From Myripristis murdjan (lineage: Eukaryota > Chordata > Actinopteri > Holocentriformes > Holocentridae), in the NCBI RefSeq assembly GCF_902150065.1, contig NC_044001.1, forward strand, positions 18,233,439 to 18,297,438: 64,000 bases of DNA. Reading direction: 5' to 3'. Below the pieces are notes generated by a model, which worked only from the letters and a program-made list of their open reading frames with translations, was not told the origin of the DNA and did not search any database. Shown here one piece after another: positions 1-12,659 of the stretch. A program made the position numbers and the translations under genes. Every line of letters begins with the position of its first letter. The first letter of the stretch is position 1.

Positions 1-957
1 CATTTTAACAAGTAGGATACTTTTTGTTACTGCCTTAATTGGTTCTTGAATTTTTATTGGTGTAACAAATGTAAGTACACCTTTGTGACATGTATGAACA
101 CTTGAAAGGTTTTCTTAGAATGTAGAAAACGCTGTCTTGTAAGACATTTCTTATAGCCTACAGCAATACTCTTGTTTTCACAATGCATTTTTAACCATTT
201 TATCTGTCTTTGGTACTTGTTTATGAGATACTTGTTTTGCCTTAATTTTCATCATTTGTGAAAGCAAAAGTCTTGCGTTTTGTGTATTTGTTTACTATTG
301 GTTGGTTATGTTGTTTGAGTGTACTCATGATAACCAGAAATTTGAAAACAGTACTTTATTTGTCATAGTTAGCTTACCTGTATAAGCTCTTGTCTCTTGG
401 TTGGTGAGCTGTCCAACCAAACTAAAACACTGAATGCAATGTAAAAGACAGTCAGTGTGCCTTATCCTATTGTAACAGGAAAAAAAGTCCAAACATGATG
501 ATGGTTTGCTTTAGTTATAAGTTTTTATACAGTTGTCAGCATTTAAAAGATGTGCCTTATCATTGTGTGTCAACAGCTTACCAAATATTGATGAGATGTA
601 CCAGTGGTCTAAATGCTCACTCAATAAGTCACACTGCTATTTCTTGCTTTGTGTTAAAAAAACAAACAAAACAAAGAAAAAACAAATAAAACCAAATGCT
701 ATCTTTTGTTATGTGTGCTAAATCATTATTTAACACAATATAACTTGAATGATACTATGACTAATTATACACAATGAGTCTAGGTGTTAAGGTGTTGTGC
801 TCTTTTCTATAATAGAGCTGTAGTTGTGCACAGGCTAAATGATCTTAGATACAAACACACAAATAAATAAATATCACAGGAGCAGGAATATGAGGTAGAA
901 AAGATATGAAACAAAATGCTGATAGGTGGCCTGCAAAAACTCAGGTGTGATTTTCTT
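1..957. other. Downstream flank of zc2hc1c, AT-rich, no gene recognised
   Basis: AT-rich sequence with only short ORFs that resemble nothing I know. It lies beyond the zc2hc1c stop codon, so its right part is probably that gene's 3' UTR on the minus strand. A TTTATT (minus-strand AATAAA) near 354 is one possible poly(A) signal. Nothing else is supported. Confidence 0.5.
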
Positions 958-2721
958 CTACTGACGACAGCGAGGCGGTGGAGGGCGACTTTTGATGTGC
1001 TCGCACTTGGAGATGTGTCGCTGTGCCGCTTTAGGGGAAAACCGTCTGGAACAGTGAGGGCACGTCTCGTAGTCGGGGTTGGGCTGGACAGACGGGTTTG
1101 GGTCTGAGGCGCCACCTGCTAGACGATCCTGGCGCGTGTTCCTTGTTAGGACCTCAGAGTTATGCCTCCGACTCTTTCTCTGAAAAAGAGATGCCATGAC
1201 ATGAATTTTAAAAAACAGGAAAATTACTGATCTCTTTAATGATTCCTCAGTTCAAAGATGTGAAAATGGGAAATTGATAAATGATGGGCCTACCTCTGGA
1301 GTCTTGCTTCTTGGATGGGTTCTCAAGAACTCCTCCAGGGATGTTCCCTTTGTCCTGTGATGGGAGGAGTTGAAGACTTTGCGCTGGGCCTGATGTGTCC
1401 TTTCACAGATTTTGATGTGCGTCTCTAATCTGTCAGCCCAAAAACATCTGTGGCAGATGTTGCAAGGAAGACGCTTGTGGCTGCTGTCTGCACCCTCAGG
1501 GTCCAGCTCAGCCTGCTGCAGTCTGCTGGACTGAGAAGAACCAGAACCTGGTGTGAGCAACGGTTCCCCAGATGCTCTTCCCTTGCCACTGTGGTTCTCT
1601 GCCTCCAGTCTGGAAGCAGACTTCTGCTGCCTCTTGTGAGGTGCGCCTTGTTTCCTTGTGTCATCATTTGAGCCGTATTTGTCCTTAGATGATTGTTCCT
1701 TATGCCTCTTTTCACCGGTCCATTCTTCATCCACTTTACGTGACCTATTTTGTTCTCTGTCTTTTGCTTTCTCCTTTTCATGCTGTGATCTCACTTTGGT
1801 TTCTCCTGCCACTGTAATATCTATGTCATCCCCTCCTCTTCTTCTACTCTGGTCTTTCACACTATTCCACCTCTGTCTGTTCAGCTCTCCATCCTCCATC
1901 CTTTGATGAGATATGATCTCCTGAGGAACTCCATTTTTATCTATTTTTGACTGAGGCTTCCCTTCCCTTGTTTCCCTTGCGTCCCCTCTGCTCCGGCCTT
2001 CATGTGTCTTCCTCATTCTGTCATTTTTCCACGAGTCTTGCTTCTTTCTCTGATGTTTAGTATCTTGTTCTCCCTTGCCCTGCGTCACTGTTTCTCTTCT
2101 TCTTACTGATCCTGTCTTCTGTTCCTCAGCCGGTGGCAACCTGTTCTCTCTCCACCCCTTTTCCTCTTCTGCTTGTCTTCTGCGTCGCCTCTCCTCCTCA
2201 CGGTGTTGTCCGTCAGCTGCAGTAGCACCACTCCTCTCCCTCCGGCTGTTTTCTTCCAGTTTTTTTCCGAGGCTCAGCAGATTCTCCAGCAGTATGAGTG
2301 TATTCTCATTAATTGCCTTGGCGATCTCTTGTTCATACCTGGCCAGACTGTGCCAGTCTGTCATTGGTTGCTGAGATCCAGGGGCCTCTCTGATACCATC
2401 TGAAAGCTGCTCTTGGGACAATAAAGGGACCACCATTTGTCGCCTGTTGCAGTTTATCCTCTTGGTATTGACCTCTGAATGACCTCTCGGCTGTGCCAAA
2501 CCAGATTTTTCAACCTCACATGGATCAAGTGAGTCTTGTGTCCTGACGGTGGCAGCTCTTACATGGTAAACAGGCTTGAGTGGAAATGGTCCATCAGCTC
2601 CGTCTCTGTTCCTCACAGCTGCCACATTGTCATGTGCTTTGGTGGAGTTACTCCAGTGTCCTTGTCCTTTAGAGTTATCTTGAGGGTTACATCTTCTGTG
2701 ATCTTTTTTTTTTTTAAACAA
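958..2721 (-). CDS. zc2hc1c: Zinc finger C2HC domain-containing protein 1C
   Basis: Two coding exons are clear on the minus strand: about 2721-1294 and 1179-958, joined in phase 0 (donor after CCAGAG, acceptor after a CTTTTTCAG tract). The first encodes a long, highly charged Glu/Arg/Lys-rich, probably coiled-coil region and ends with a C2HC finger, CNICHRCF...HIKIC. The second carries the other finger, CPHCSRRF...HISKC, and ends in a Pro/Arg tail. A charged region followed by two widely spaced C2HC fingers is the ZC2HC1 architecture, and the adjacent acyp1 and mlh3 identify paralogue C. The biochemical role is not established. The 5' end is unresolved: the frame is open to about 2721 without an ATG there, and the first in-frame ATG is at 2436. 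Translation starts either at 2436 or in an upstream exon I could not find. Confidence 0.85.
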
Positions 2722-2920
2722 AAAAGTGGATAAGATTATGACTTTATCTGCATAGTATAGTCATATTTGTATCACAAGACAATGCTAAAAAAAAAATAAT
2801 TAAATGTATCTATACCATGTTCTGGGTTAATACACTTTAACTTTTAACGCTCAACATTTAAATGCAATATACAGTATTTTTAAGAGTAATACACATGATG
2901 ACATTTAAGACATTCTATTC

Positions 2921-2956
2921 AATTCTATTCTATTCTATTCTATTCTATTCTATTCT
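2921..2956. repeat. Pentanucleotide microsatellite (TTCTA)n
   Basis: About seven tandem units of ATTCT/TTCTA in the interval between zc2hc1c and acyp1. Confidence 0.9.
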
Positions 2957-2959
2957 GAT

Positions 2960-3610
2960 TGGCCGGCAGGTTTAAACCGCGTACTGCCCACGTAGTCCGG
3001 CTCAAGCTCTATATTCATCCGCCACCCACCGTGTAACCATAGCAACATTAAAAAGCTGAATTATCCACTTGATAAACTAACGACCGGGAGGGAAAACACA
3101 CCAATAAAAAACTTCATTTAGTTTTCTTCTCTTTCCTTTGGCTATATTGTTGGTAAATGACCATTGTATAACCGGGATAAACTCGTAAGTGTGCGTTCAA
3201 CGGTTTTAAGGCACTTAAACCCTTAGATTAATAAATAATGCGTGATTAGTAAGCCGTTGGTTTGCGCTAACATCAGTAACTAATACTTACCAGCGGGAAA
3301 TTTTCGATCAAGGTTTTGATTTAGCATTTCACAAACTGGCACCGGCACTGTGTGTTAAAACACACCGTTTAAAGCCACTGAGATGTGCAGAAATGTTGTT
3401 TTGTGATGCCTCTCCTGTCCAGTTTGAAGCCGCGCTGGTTAGTTGACATTCGTTGCCTAGAAACAAGGGATTTTTTTTCAGTGCTCTTTGATTGGTCCAT
3501 GCTTCACTTCCGGTGGCAGGGTCCCGTATGTTACCAAAACACTACAGGAGTCAGCGGGTCTGTCGGAGTGTGTGTGAGCGAGTCGCAGCCTGCCAAGCAT
3601 TCAGGTGAGA
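2960..3610. promoter_or_regulatory. Probable shared promoter region of zc2hc1c and acyp1
   Basis: The two genes are divergently oriented and this interval is more GC- and CpG-containing than its surroundings. CCAAT-type motifs (GATTGG near 2956 and 3488) are present. Positions 3541-3604 end in CATTCAG followed by GTGAGA, a good donor, so they may be a noncoding first exon of acyp1 spliced to an acceptor at about 4164 just before its ATG. This is inference without transcript data. Confidence 0.45.
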
Positions 3611-4174
3611 TTATGTGTCACACAGCGAATTAACATCACTTTATACGGCGTGAAGATGAAGCTAAACCACTTTATGTGGCCGCAGAGTTTTTGAATAAAG
3701 CTGAAATACCGGTTGGTGTGTCGTAGCCTCAATGTAGGCTATCACGTTTCCGATTTTTTTCCCTCAGCAAACTAATGTGATTTTTACTTGACTTAGATTC
3801 ATTCTCTACAGCGTTTCCTTAATGCCAACTCATGTCTAATCCTAACCTGACCTAACCCTAACCAGTAAACCATAATGACCACTCAAAATGAGAAAAACCC
3901 CATCGCTTACCTAGGAAAAAACTTAAGTGCATCCCGTCCCGTGCATGCAGCTAGAGGTCGTTATTGTAAAGGTTAGCTACATTTTTTATTTTATTGTTTC
4001 TTTATTATTTCTTTATTATTATTAACAACAGGATGATATACAAACATCCAGGTGAAGAATAACAGCGCGTACGAATCAGTTTTAGTTGATAAATACATAT
4101 TTAAGTTGGCCTGCACGAGCATCAACAGACGCAGCACGTGACGTCATGTTTCTCAATTGTCCAGCAGGTCCACT

Positions 4175-4692
4175 ATGTCCAGTGAAGACCTCATGTCAGT
4201 GGATTATGAAGTTTATGGCAGAGTACAAGGTGTATTTTTTCGAAAATACACTCAAGTGAGTTTGGATATAAAATCCAAGTTGTTTCCACGTGATAAAGTC
4301 TAATAACTTTCACACACACACACACACACACACACAGAGAGAGTGAGAGAGAGTCTTACAGTGCTGTGAGTTCTAGGTCTTATCATTGGTCAAAAATCAT
4401 CTAACATATTGACCTCTCTTGTTCCTACTCCAGCCATACAGATGTCTCTAATGGTGTCTCCTTCACTCTCCAGGCAGAGGGCAAGAGGCTCGGCTTGGTT
4501 GGCTGGGTCCAAAACACGGACGCAGGAACCGTCCAGGGTCAGCTGCAGGGGCCGAGCAGCAAGGTGAAAGAAATGCAAGAGTGGCTCCAGTCCACCGGGA
4601 GCCCTCAGTCAAAAATAATGAAAGCAGAGTTCAAGAATGAGAAGAAAATACAAAGCCTAGATCACTCCACTTTTAAAATAGTTCGCCCATAA
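4175..4692 (+). CDS. acyp1: Acylphosphatase-1
   Basis: Small cytosolic enzyme that hydrolyses acyl phosphates such as 1,3-bisphosphoglycerate. Two coding exons, 4175-4255 and 4474-4692, join in phase 0 and give 99 aa, the normal acylphosphatase length. The family signatures are intact: YGRVQGVFFRKYTQ (residues 14-27, with the phosphate-binding Arg23) and GWVQNTDAGTVQGQLQG (residues 37-53, with catalytic Asn41). The ATG at 4175 was chosen because it gives the standard N-terminus and lies just after a possible acceptor at 4164. An AATAAA at 4861-4866 is a good poly(A) signal. ACYP1 rather than ACYP2 is assigned from position: zc2hc1c and mlh3 flank ACYP1 in human too. Confidence 0.93.
4313..4336. 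repeat. (CA)n microsatellite
   Basis: Perfect CA dinucleotide run in the acyp1 intron, followed by a short GA-rich run. Confidence 0.9.
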
Positions 4693-4869
4693 GCGAACTA
4701 AACGTGTACTGATAACCTTGAGGTAGATTTTTTAAATTTTTTTTAGTTATTTATTTTTATTTTATTTTATTTTGTATTGCATAGAATGTGATATCTTTTG
4801 TGAACTCAACGGGTGTATGGTGTGTTTGCTTAAAATCCATCAACTGTGGAATAACATGTTAATAAATTC

Positions 4870-5779
4870 AAAATACCTCTAACAGAACTCATCTTGTTGT
4901 TGTTGTTTTTTTCTAAACATAAGGTTTTATTTAAGATTTTATTAATTTTAGATAACAGAATGGATGCAATACCACCACTGCTGTCTCATAAAGCCAACCA
5001 AGGGAGCAAACAAAAACACAACAGACAAATCATACGTCCCTGAATGTCTCCACCCACAAACCCCACTCTCCCCAAATGTCCCCTGGGCTGACGGAAGTTG
5101 ACAAAAATACAAACATAAACTAATTAAAAAGAAAGATTACATTCTCATATTGTTTGAATGAAGTGTTTAATTCAGAATACCTTAATGGGTATAACTGAAG
5201 AGTTTCTTTATGAACTGAGATATCCAGAATTTTCTGAGAGTAAATTATTGACATAAAAGTAAGCTATGGGTAATTATTGGAATGAGTCACTTGACTGCTG
5301 GAGTTCGGGAAGCTTTTACTCATAAAATAGCACTTTGGAAAGAATGAAATGCTGCATCTGACACATCACATTTTTCAAAGGACTACTGAACCACTTATGC
5401 AACTGGGATATATTGTCTAATATGATATTGGGTCCCTTCAGGGCCACTGCATCAGTTCAAAAAAACACTTTAACCATATAATTGAGTATACATGGGTTAT
5501 TGAATTTTCTGATTGTCGTGATTCACCTGCTACTGCACGTTCTTCTGCACTGTGCACCATGTCTTCAAATAATAGTCACTTTAACAGCTGTCATAGTTGT
5601 CACTGCATCACTTTGTTTACTGTCAGGCACTTTATTTTTGTACTGATTAATCACTTCATCTGAAATGGTCACTTCTCAATTGTTTGCTGTTTTTGTCACT
5701 GCACACTCTTTTTTTGAACTTTGAAATTATTACTCACCTACTGCATTATCTGTCTGCTGCACCAGTCATCGATCTACTG
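4870..5779. other. Intergenic acyp1-mlh3, nothing recognised
   Basis: AT-rich sequence after the acyp1 poly(A) signal. No coding potential, hairpin or recognised repeat was found until the MITE that follows. Confidence 0.5.
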
Positions 5780-5984
5780 CAGGGGTCACCAATCATGTGC
5801 CATGGAGGGCTGAGAGGCTGCAGGTTTTCATTCCAACCAAGACCTCCACCAGGTGATTTCACTGATTAGCTCCTCCTTTCTGATACAAGGTGAGGTGATC
5901 AGTGAAGTCACCTGGTGGAGGTCTTGGTTGGAATGAAAACCTGCAGCCTCTCGGCCCTTCATGGCACATGATTGATGACCCCTG
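5780..5984. mobile_element. hAT-type MITE, near-perfect foldback, 205 bp
   Basis: The two halves are inverted copies for roughly 90 bp. The ends are CAGGGGTCA and TGACCCCTG. The element is flanked by an exact 8-bp direct repeat, ATCTACTG, at 5772-5779 and 5985-5992. CAGGG-type ends with an 8-bp target duplication are characteristic of hAT transposons. It has no coding capacity. The exact target duplication and few mismatches between arms suggest a fairly recent insertion. Confidence 0.92.
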
Positions 5985-6179
5985 ATCTACTGCATGAACA
6001 GCGCCTTTTGTATGGAAATAGTGCGGCCACCTCGCCAGACTATTGTTTTTATTATTATTATTATCTTGTTGTATTTTTATTTACTTTTTACTGTTTTTAA
6101 ACTGCACAAGATAATTTGTCACAGGATTACAGGCTGTACAATTGTTATCCCACACATTCCAGGTGTTGTCGTGGGTCCT

Positions 6180-6561
6180 TCACACCACTGGAGGGCAGTG
6201 TTGGCTTCACGCTGACGAAGTTATCACGTCTTGTTTCTTGCTTGTAACTCGTTGACTGTAAACAAGCGGATAAAGGTCCCGAAGTCAACTTTCAGAGTAG
6301 TTAATTTTTCAAGTAGTTAGTTGTTTGTTAATTTTGTATTACTTATTCTAAATGATAGGCCTATTCGGGTAACACTGGCGCTAACGTTACTCGGGGAAAA
6401 TGTGTCGTGCGCGCGCCGTGTCCGTTAAAAAGTGTTGTGTCCGGCTCAGGAGTACACTACCAACCGCCACTGTGAGGCTAACTGCTAACGTTAATCAACC
6501 TCAGTGAGCCATTAGGCACCTTACTCACACAATACCTCGCCGTGACTTAAATTTAACGAAC
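6180..6561 (+). promoter_or_regulatory. mlh3 promoter and 5' UTR region
   Basis: The region turns CpG-rich just upstream of the mlh3 ATG (around 6370-6430) and contains two copies of the palindromic motif GCTAACGTTA (near 6375 and 6487). No TATA box is seen. The transcription start is not known. Confidence 0.4.
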
Positions 6562-9500
6562 ATGATAAAGTGTTTGTCCAAGGAGGTTCAGGGTAAGCTT
6601 CGCTCCGGCGTTGCTATCTCGTCGCTCCAGCAGTGTGTGGAGGAGCTCCTTCTCAACAGCATCGATGCCGGGGCGACGTGTGTGGGTGTGAGGATGGACA
6701 TGGAGGCCTTCAAAGTTCAGGTGATTGACAACGGCTCCGGGATGAAGTTGGAGGACATGGAGCACATCGGGAGCAGGTACCACACCAGCAAATGCAGCTG
6801 TGTTGAAGACCTGGAGAACCTCAGATACTACGGGTTCAGAGGGGAGGCCGTGGCAAGTATTGTTTCTATGGCGACGCTTGTAGAAATATCATCCCGGGCC
6901 AAGTCATCTGTGAAAACACACGTCAAAATCTTCAAGGATGGTAAGGCCTTGAACGTCTTTGAAGCTGAGACCGCTCGTCCCTCTGCTGGGACGACTTTTG
7001 TCATTTGTAATTTCTTCTACAATATGCCAGTGAGGAGGAAGAGGTTGGATCCTGTCCTGGAGGGTGAGCGGATCAGACACCGTGTTGAGGCCATTTCCTT
7101 GATGCATCCCTCTGTCTCTTTCACACTGAAGAATGACTGTACAGGGGCCATGTTGGTGCAGCTCTCGAAAGCTAGAAACACCTACCACAGGTTTGTCCAG
7201 ATACATGGCTTGGGGCGGGCACAGAAACTGCGAGAAATCAGCCACACGCATGGACAGTTTGAAGTTATGGGTTACATAGGAAGGGAGGGCCATTACAACA
7301 ACAGCTTACAGTTCTTATATGTGAACGACAGACTCCTCTTGAAAACACGCATCCACAAGCTGCTGAATCTGCTCCTACGCAAACTGAGAAGCTCAAACCA
7401 GAAGAATGACAGTCCAGATGGGCCGTCTGCCATCAGGAGTCCAAAACACAAACGAAGCCAAGAGATGCATGGACTGTACATCATCAATATCAAATGCCCT
7501 TACTCAGAGTATGACGTTTGCCTTGAGCCTGCCAAAAGTCTAATCGAGTTCAAAGATTGGGATGGTATTTTGCTCTGCATAGAAGAGGCGGTTAAAGTGT
7601 TTTTGAACAGAGAAAACTTGGTGGTTGAGCTCTCCCAAGATGATTTGGAATATGCTTGTCCAAGGTTGTTTGGCGTAGCAGAAACAGATCAACAAGTGAA
7701 CAATGACGGCGAAGGTGTCCAAGCAACTATAGGATATTCTTCACTAGAATGCATTTCTGGAAGGACACTTGCATCTGAACCTGTTCATCGTAAGCATAAA
7801 CAAAACAGTGTATCTGAAAACAGTGTTGGCCAGACATCTGAGTGCACAGTAGCTGAGGAAGAAAGCCTTGGGGAGAGAAGGATTATTGCAAGTGAGTTGG
7901 ATAGTAAACAAAGCGATGCATGCATAGATCAACCCAGAGCAGTGCCACAGTGTGATTCGGTGACATTACCCGATGGATCTGAACCTTCAACTGACAGTAA
8001 CATCGCTGAAGAAGAGGAGTTAGCTTTTAGAAGTGTTGAGGAAAACTGTCAGGGTATTGAATCTACGCCCAGTTCAGTCAGTCAGCCAGAAAGTGAACAA
8101 CTGAGAGTTACGATAGTAGAAGAGATGAGATTAAACAGTACTGCCTCAAGCAGCAATGTGTCTGCACTGCAGAACGTCACACAAGAAATTCAACTCAGCA
8201 CCAAAGAAATGCTACCAAACTGCCAGAGTACAAACGGACATGAAGAAACTGTAGTAGATAACAGAAAGATTAGTCTGTCCGACCCATACATTCATGAAAA
8301 TCTGCAGGCTCAGGATGTGCCCTTGATCATTAGGCCACAGTTACACCAGCATTTGGGGACAGTAAAATGTGAAGAAAGCTCTTGTGCATCAAAACGCAAA
8401 ATATCGCTCATAGAGGACTCAAGTCATATCAAAGCCACTCAGCAAGTACACAAGGACCTTGCCCCTGTCATCCCCTCAAAGATTCCCAAGCTCACATCTT
8501 GTCAAAAGTTGTCTTTATGCAAGGAGGCTGGATCTCTGGACAGGTTTAGAAGAATATATGGGAAGTCCAATGAACTGAAATCATCCTCTCTGGGCACTTG
8601 TGACAAGCTTTCACTGAATGATGCCAAAGCATCTCACACACACAGCTTTGATTTGAATCCCCAGAATGTTCTGGCTTGTCAGGAAGCGTCACAAGAAGGT
8701 GATGTTATAGAGACACCAAAAACACAAACCGACTTGAAAAGCCCACCAACACTGTCTGTCTTCACAAAGGTAAAGCCAGCCTCGACACAGAATAGAGCCA
8801 GAGGAGTATCTCTGGCTGCTAAACTGTGTCATTTAAAACAGCACAGGACAGAGGCCACACGAAATGAATTAACAGACTCTTCCAGGGCTACTTCAACGGA
8901 CGATACGCATCTCATAAGCGCTAATGACAGCATTCAGGATGACAACAACAATGAGCATCCCTGTGATGCTACAGGAACTCCTGAGCCGGTCCCAAGTTGC
9001 AATACAATTCCTTTGTCCACTGAAAGGGAAGAGGCCACAGCATCGAGTGACTGGCTTCAGCACTATGACACTCATGTGGGAAAGATAGTTTATGTCAACA
9101 AAAAGACCGGGCTCAGCCGATATGAAGATCCGCCTGTGGAAGAAACACAAGTTCACTGCACATCAGATGTCACCAATATGGCTGTCAGCGTCATATCTAA
9201 ATCAGGTAAGGAAGCTCTGCTGTACACCTGAAATGCTGAATGATGATGACGTCACTGTAACAGGAAATGGCAGTCAACAATGACCAAAAATAAATAATAT
9301 TTTAGAAATTTTGACTGTGTGTTATGAATAGCACATGTGGATCAGATGCTAGTGCTGAAGTGAAATGTTTTCTTCCTTGTTTGAACTGTAGGGATCGAAT
9401 ACAGGTGTTACCCTTTTCAGACGGAGCTAGTGTTGCCCTTCCTTCCTAAATCCAAGGCAGACAGAGTGATTAGCTCAGGGCCTGAAGACAGAGGTACCTC

Positions 9501-12500
9501 TCCTCACACATATCAGATAGTATTTTATGGTAGTTCATCAGGGCAAAAAAATGCATACAGTCTTCATGGCTTGTTTGTATTCATGTGGAGTTTTTTCTGT
9601 CTTCATAGGAGATGGTGTTGAGGACTCCAGCTCACTTTCCTCATTGTACTCTAAATGGGAAAATCCTGTGTTTGTCCGACCTCCTATGGTAAACAAAACA
9701 ATAGTAACAACAACAAAAAAACCATTTGCTTAACACAGAGTGCACTTTTGAAGTTTTTGTAATAAAACCACATTGATTAACAATAACATTAACGACAGTG
9801 ATTTAATTTTGCAGCTTGCTTTATCTGATGTTCATTTCAGTGTTCAGTGCTATTAAAATAATGCAGTAAAAAGTCTCTTGGGCTTTCATGTGTTCAGGTT
9901 GGCGTGGACATATCGAGCGGTCAAGGTGATGGACTGGCTGTGAAGATCCATAACATCCTGTTTCCATATCGCTTCTCAAAGGCCATGATTCACTCAATGA
10001 AGGCAAATGTCTCTTTTGTTACTGGAACCCTCTCCATGTTAATGCTCTGACAAAGTCCTCCGTATCATTCCTGATTATATAGTCTACGTTTATCATTTTG
10101 TCCTGTTGATGTTATAACTTAAAGTACACTGCTATGATTCATCTACCTTATAGGTTATTCATCAAGTGGATAAGAAGTTCCTTGCATGTCTTATAAATAC
10201 AAGAGACCAAGAGCCTGCAAACACTGACACTGAAGGTAAGGGGACCAAACCAACAGTCTCACTGTTACTTGTTTTCCACACACTTTGTGTATTTTATATC
10301 TGTGTTTTTTAATATTGAAACTTCAGGAAATCTTTTGGTGCTAGTGGATCAGCATGCTGCACATGAGAGGGTTCGACTTGAAAATCTAGTTGCAGGTAAA
10401 AGCAAAAATGTAAAGAGTGGATTGTTAAATTAATAATGCTTTGAGGGGCACTGATGTCACACTGTTGACACAACTGTATCCACTGTTTGTACCACAGACT
10501 CCTATGAAGATGATCCGGATGCACCAGGGGAGAGACGTCTGTGCTCATCAACCATTTTGCCACCACTAGAGATCAGTGTAACAGAAGAAGAGCTGAGGCT
10601 ACTTGGGTTTGTGCTTTACTATACAACAGAACACACATAGACACATCAATTTGAGCTTTATTTGATAGTATTGCTAAAAGTTCTGCCTTGGAAATTCTGC
10701 TTTTATCTCCAGAAAATGACCACGGCGCCTCACACCGAGACCTTTCATCTATTCATTTTGAACTGAGATTAACTGCCATGTGGCATCACTTCTGCATTTG
10801 TTCCTCATTTATTCTCAGTGAAGATTTACAGCAGTGTGACACCGCAGATTGGCTTGGTTAATGAACCAGTAAATGTTTATTCATACAAACTTAACTATCA
10901 CTGGCACTAAAATATATATGTAAATATTATGTAGTCAGAAGTCCAATTATTCCACACATCAGCATTCACCTTGCTGTATTGTTTATCTACAAGTTATAAC
11001 CCCAACAGTAATTATTTTATCTTCATATTGTTAAGTTAATGTCATCCTTAATCACCATTGTCATAATGATGTAGTTATCTTACTCGTAGCTCTGAATGGG
11101 CATTTTTCTTTGAAATGCTTCAGTTACTGACCTGAGCGTGTTTAGCTATTTTCCCACAACTTTAAACACATGCTACTGACTCTGAATATCATAAACACAA
11201 CATACATAAAAATAGTCAAAAACATTTACTTGGACACATGCACACACACACACCAGGCTCTACAGATACATACACACGGTTAGTCAACTCCATAACCTAT
11301 TCTTGTCCAAGAGGGTCATGCTGTCTTCTCTAAAGTTATTAAACCATTATCCACCATGACTTGGATGTACAGTAGCTGACATGACAGTATTTACATTCTG
11401 GTTAATCTGCACCATGATGCCTCCTGCAGCTCTTTGATTCTACTAATTTTCTTTGCTCTATTGCATTTGTAAAATCAGGACTTCAGATAGCCAACATATA
11501 GTAGAGCATGTGTCCAGATCAGTGTGTTTTCATGTGCTGCTAATAGATCATGGGCTCTTCTCCAGGTCTTGTCAGCCACATTTGCGAAGTTTGGGCCTGG
11601 AAGTGGAGTTCTCACAGAAAGAGGATCCACATGTGCTTGTGGGGAAGGTTCCACGGTGTTTCACAGAAAAGGAGAGCAATGAAACCAGGCGGGGGAGACC
11701 GTCTGTCATCAAGCCGATAGTTGAGGTACAATCTGAAACCTCAGTACTAAGACCATCTGTCACTCACTCAGCCAAGTTAGGATTTGACATATTTACTGCT
11801 TCTCTCTTTTTGTAATTACCCATCAGGAGTATCTTCGAGAGCAGATTGAGGTAATCTTGCCGACTTCTTTGCCCACTTACCTCTTTATGTGGGCAGAAAT
11901 CTGTTAACAATATATTATTTTAACAGTATATTATCTCAGCATTGGATAATATTTATGTATGTTATGCATTACTTTCTTTCAGTTACTCCGCTCAACTGGC
12001 AGAGTTAGAGGAACGCTGCCTCTCACTGTGCTGAAGGTGCTTGCCTCCCTGGCATGTCATGGTAAGCCTCAGTTACATCTCTCTATCTGTTTTTTGTTTT
12101 TTGTTTTTTTGTTTTTTTTACTTTTGCAGTGATTATTCAATGATGTACAGTTGAATGTTCACACTAGTGACCTGTATGTATGCATCCATGTGTTGCACAG
12201 GTGCTATCAAATTCAATGACAGCCTTAGCAGAGATGAGTGCTGCAGCTTGGTAGCATCCTTATCTTCCTGCCAGCTGCCTTTCCAGTGTGCTCATGGCCG
12301 CCCATCCATCGCTCCCCTGGTAGACATCCTCCACCTGGACAAAGACTACAAGGTACTACCATATGGAACATTTAGTAACATTAGAGCACAGGTTTCCTGT
12401 CTTGATTCAACAAATAATGGCATTCACAGTTTCTCAGAAATGACCGTATGAATTATTTCTTGATCCCTACAGGAATCACTGAAACCCAACCTCCAAAAGC

Positions 12501-12544
12501 TGAGAAGGATGTACAAAGCATGGAAGCTATTTGGAAATAATTAA
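6562..12544 (+). CDS. mlh3: DNA mismatch repair protein Mlh3
   Basis: MutL homologue that pairs with MLH1 (MutL-gamma) in mismatch repair and meiotic crossover resolution. Exons: 6562-9205, 9392-9493, 9609-9688, 9898-10002, 10154-10235, 10327-10395, 10498-10606, 11566-11725, 11827-11850, 11983-12061, 12201-12352, 12473-12544; all phases agree and give 1225 aa. The N-terminal GHKL ATPase shows [11 protein letters not shown] (28-38), DNGSGM (56-61) and GFRGEA (91-96). A long variable linker follows, all in exon 1. The C-terminal endonuclease domain has [12 protein letters not shown] (1012-1023, the DQHA-x2-E-x4-E metal motif) and CAHGRP (1181-1186), so nuclease activity is expected. Human MLH3 is longer (about 1450 aa), mainly in the linker. 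Odd points: intron 4 appears to start with GC, and exon 9 is only 24 nt. Confidence 0.96.
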
Positions 12545-12598
12545 GTGAGTGTGTGTGTGAGTGTGTGTGAGTGAGTGTGTGTGAGTGTGTGTGAGTGT

Positions 12599-12656
<58 letters not shown>
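12545..12656. repeat. (GT)n microsatellite directly after the mlh3 stop
   Basis: GT/GA-interrupted and then pure GT run starting immediately after the TAA at 12542-12544, so it should be transcribed in the mlh3 3' UTR. Confidence 0.9.

Positions 12657-12659
<3 letters not shown>

Noticed and set aside
958-1115. Overlapping ORFs on both strands across zc2hc1c exons
   Set aside because: The minus-strand frame with zinc-finger cysteines and splice sites explains the region; the others are shadows.
3835-3865. Telomere-like CCTAACCCTAACC
   Set aside because: Only two or three imperfect units; not an interstitial telomere array.
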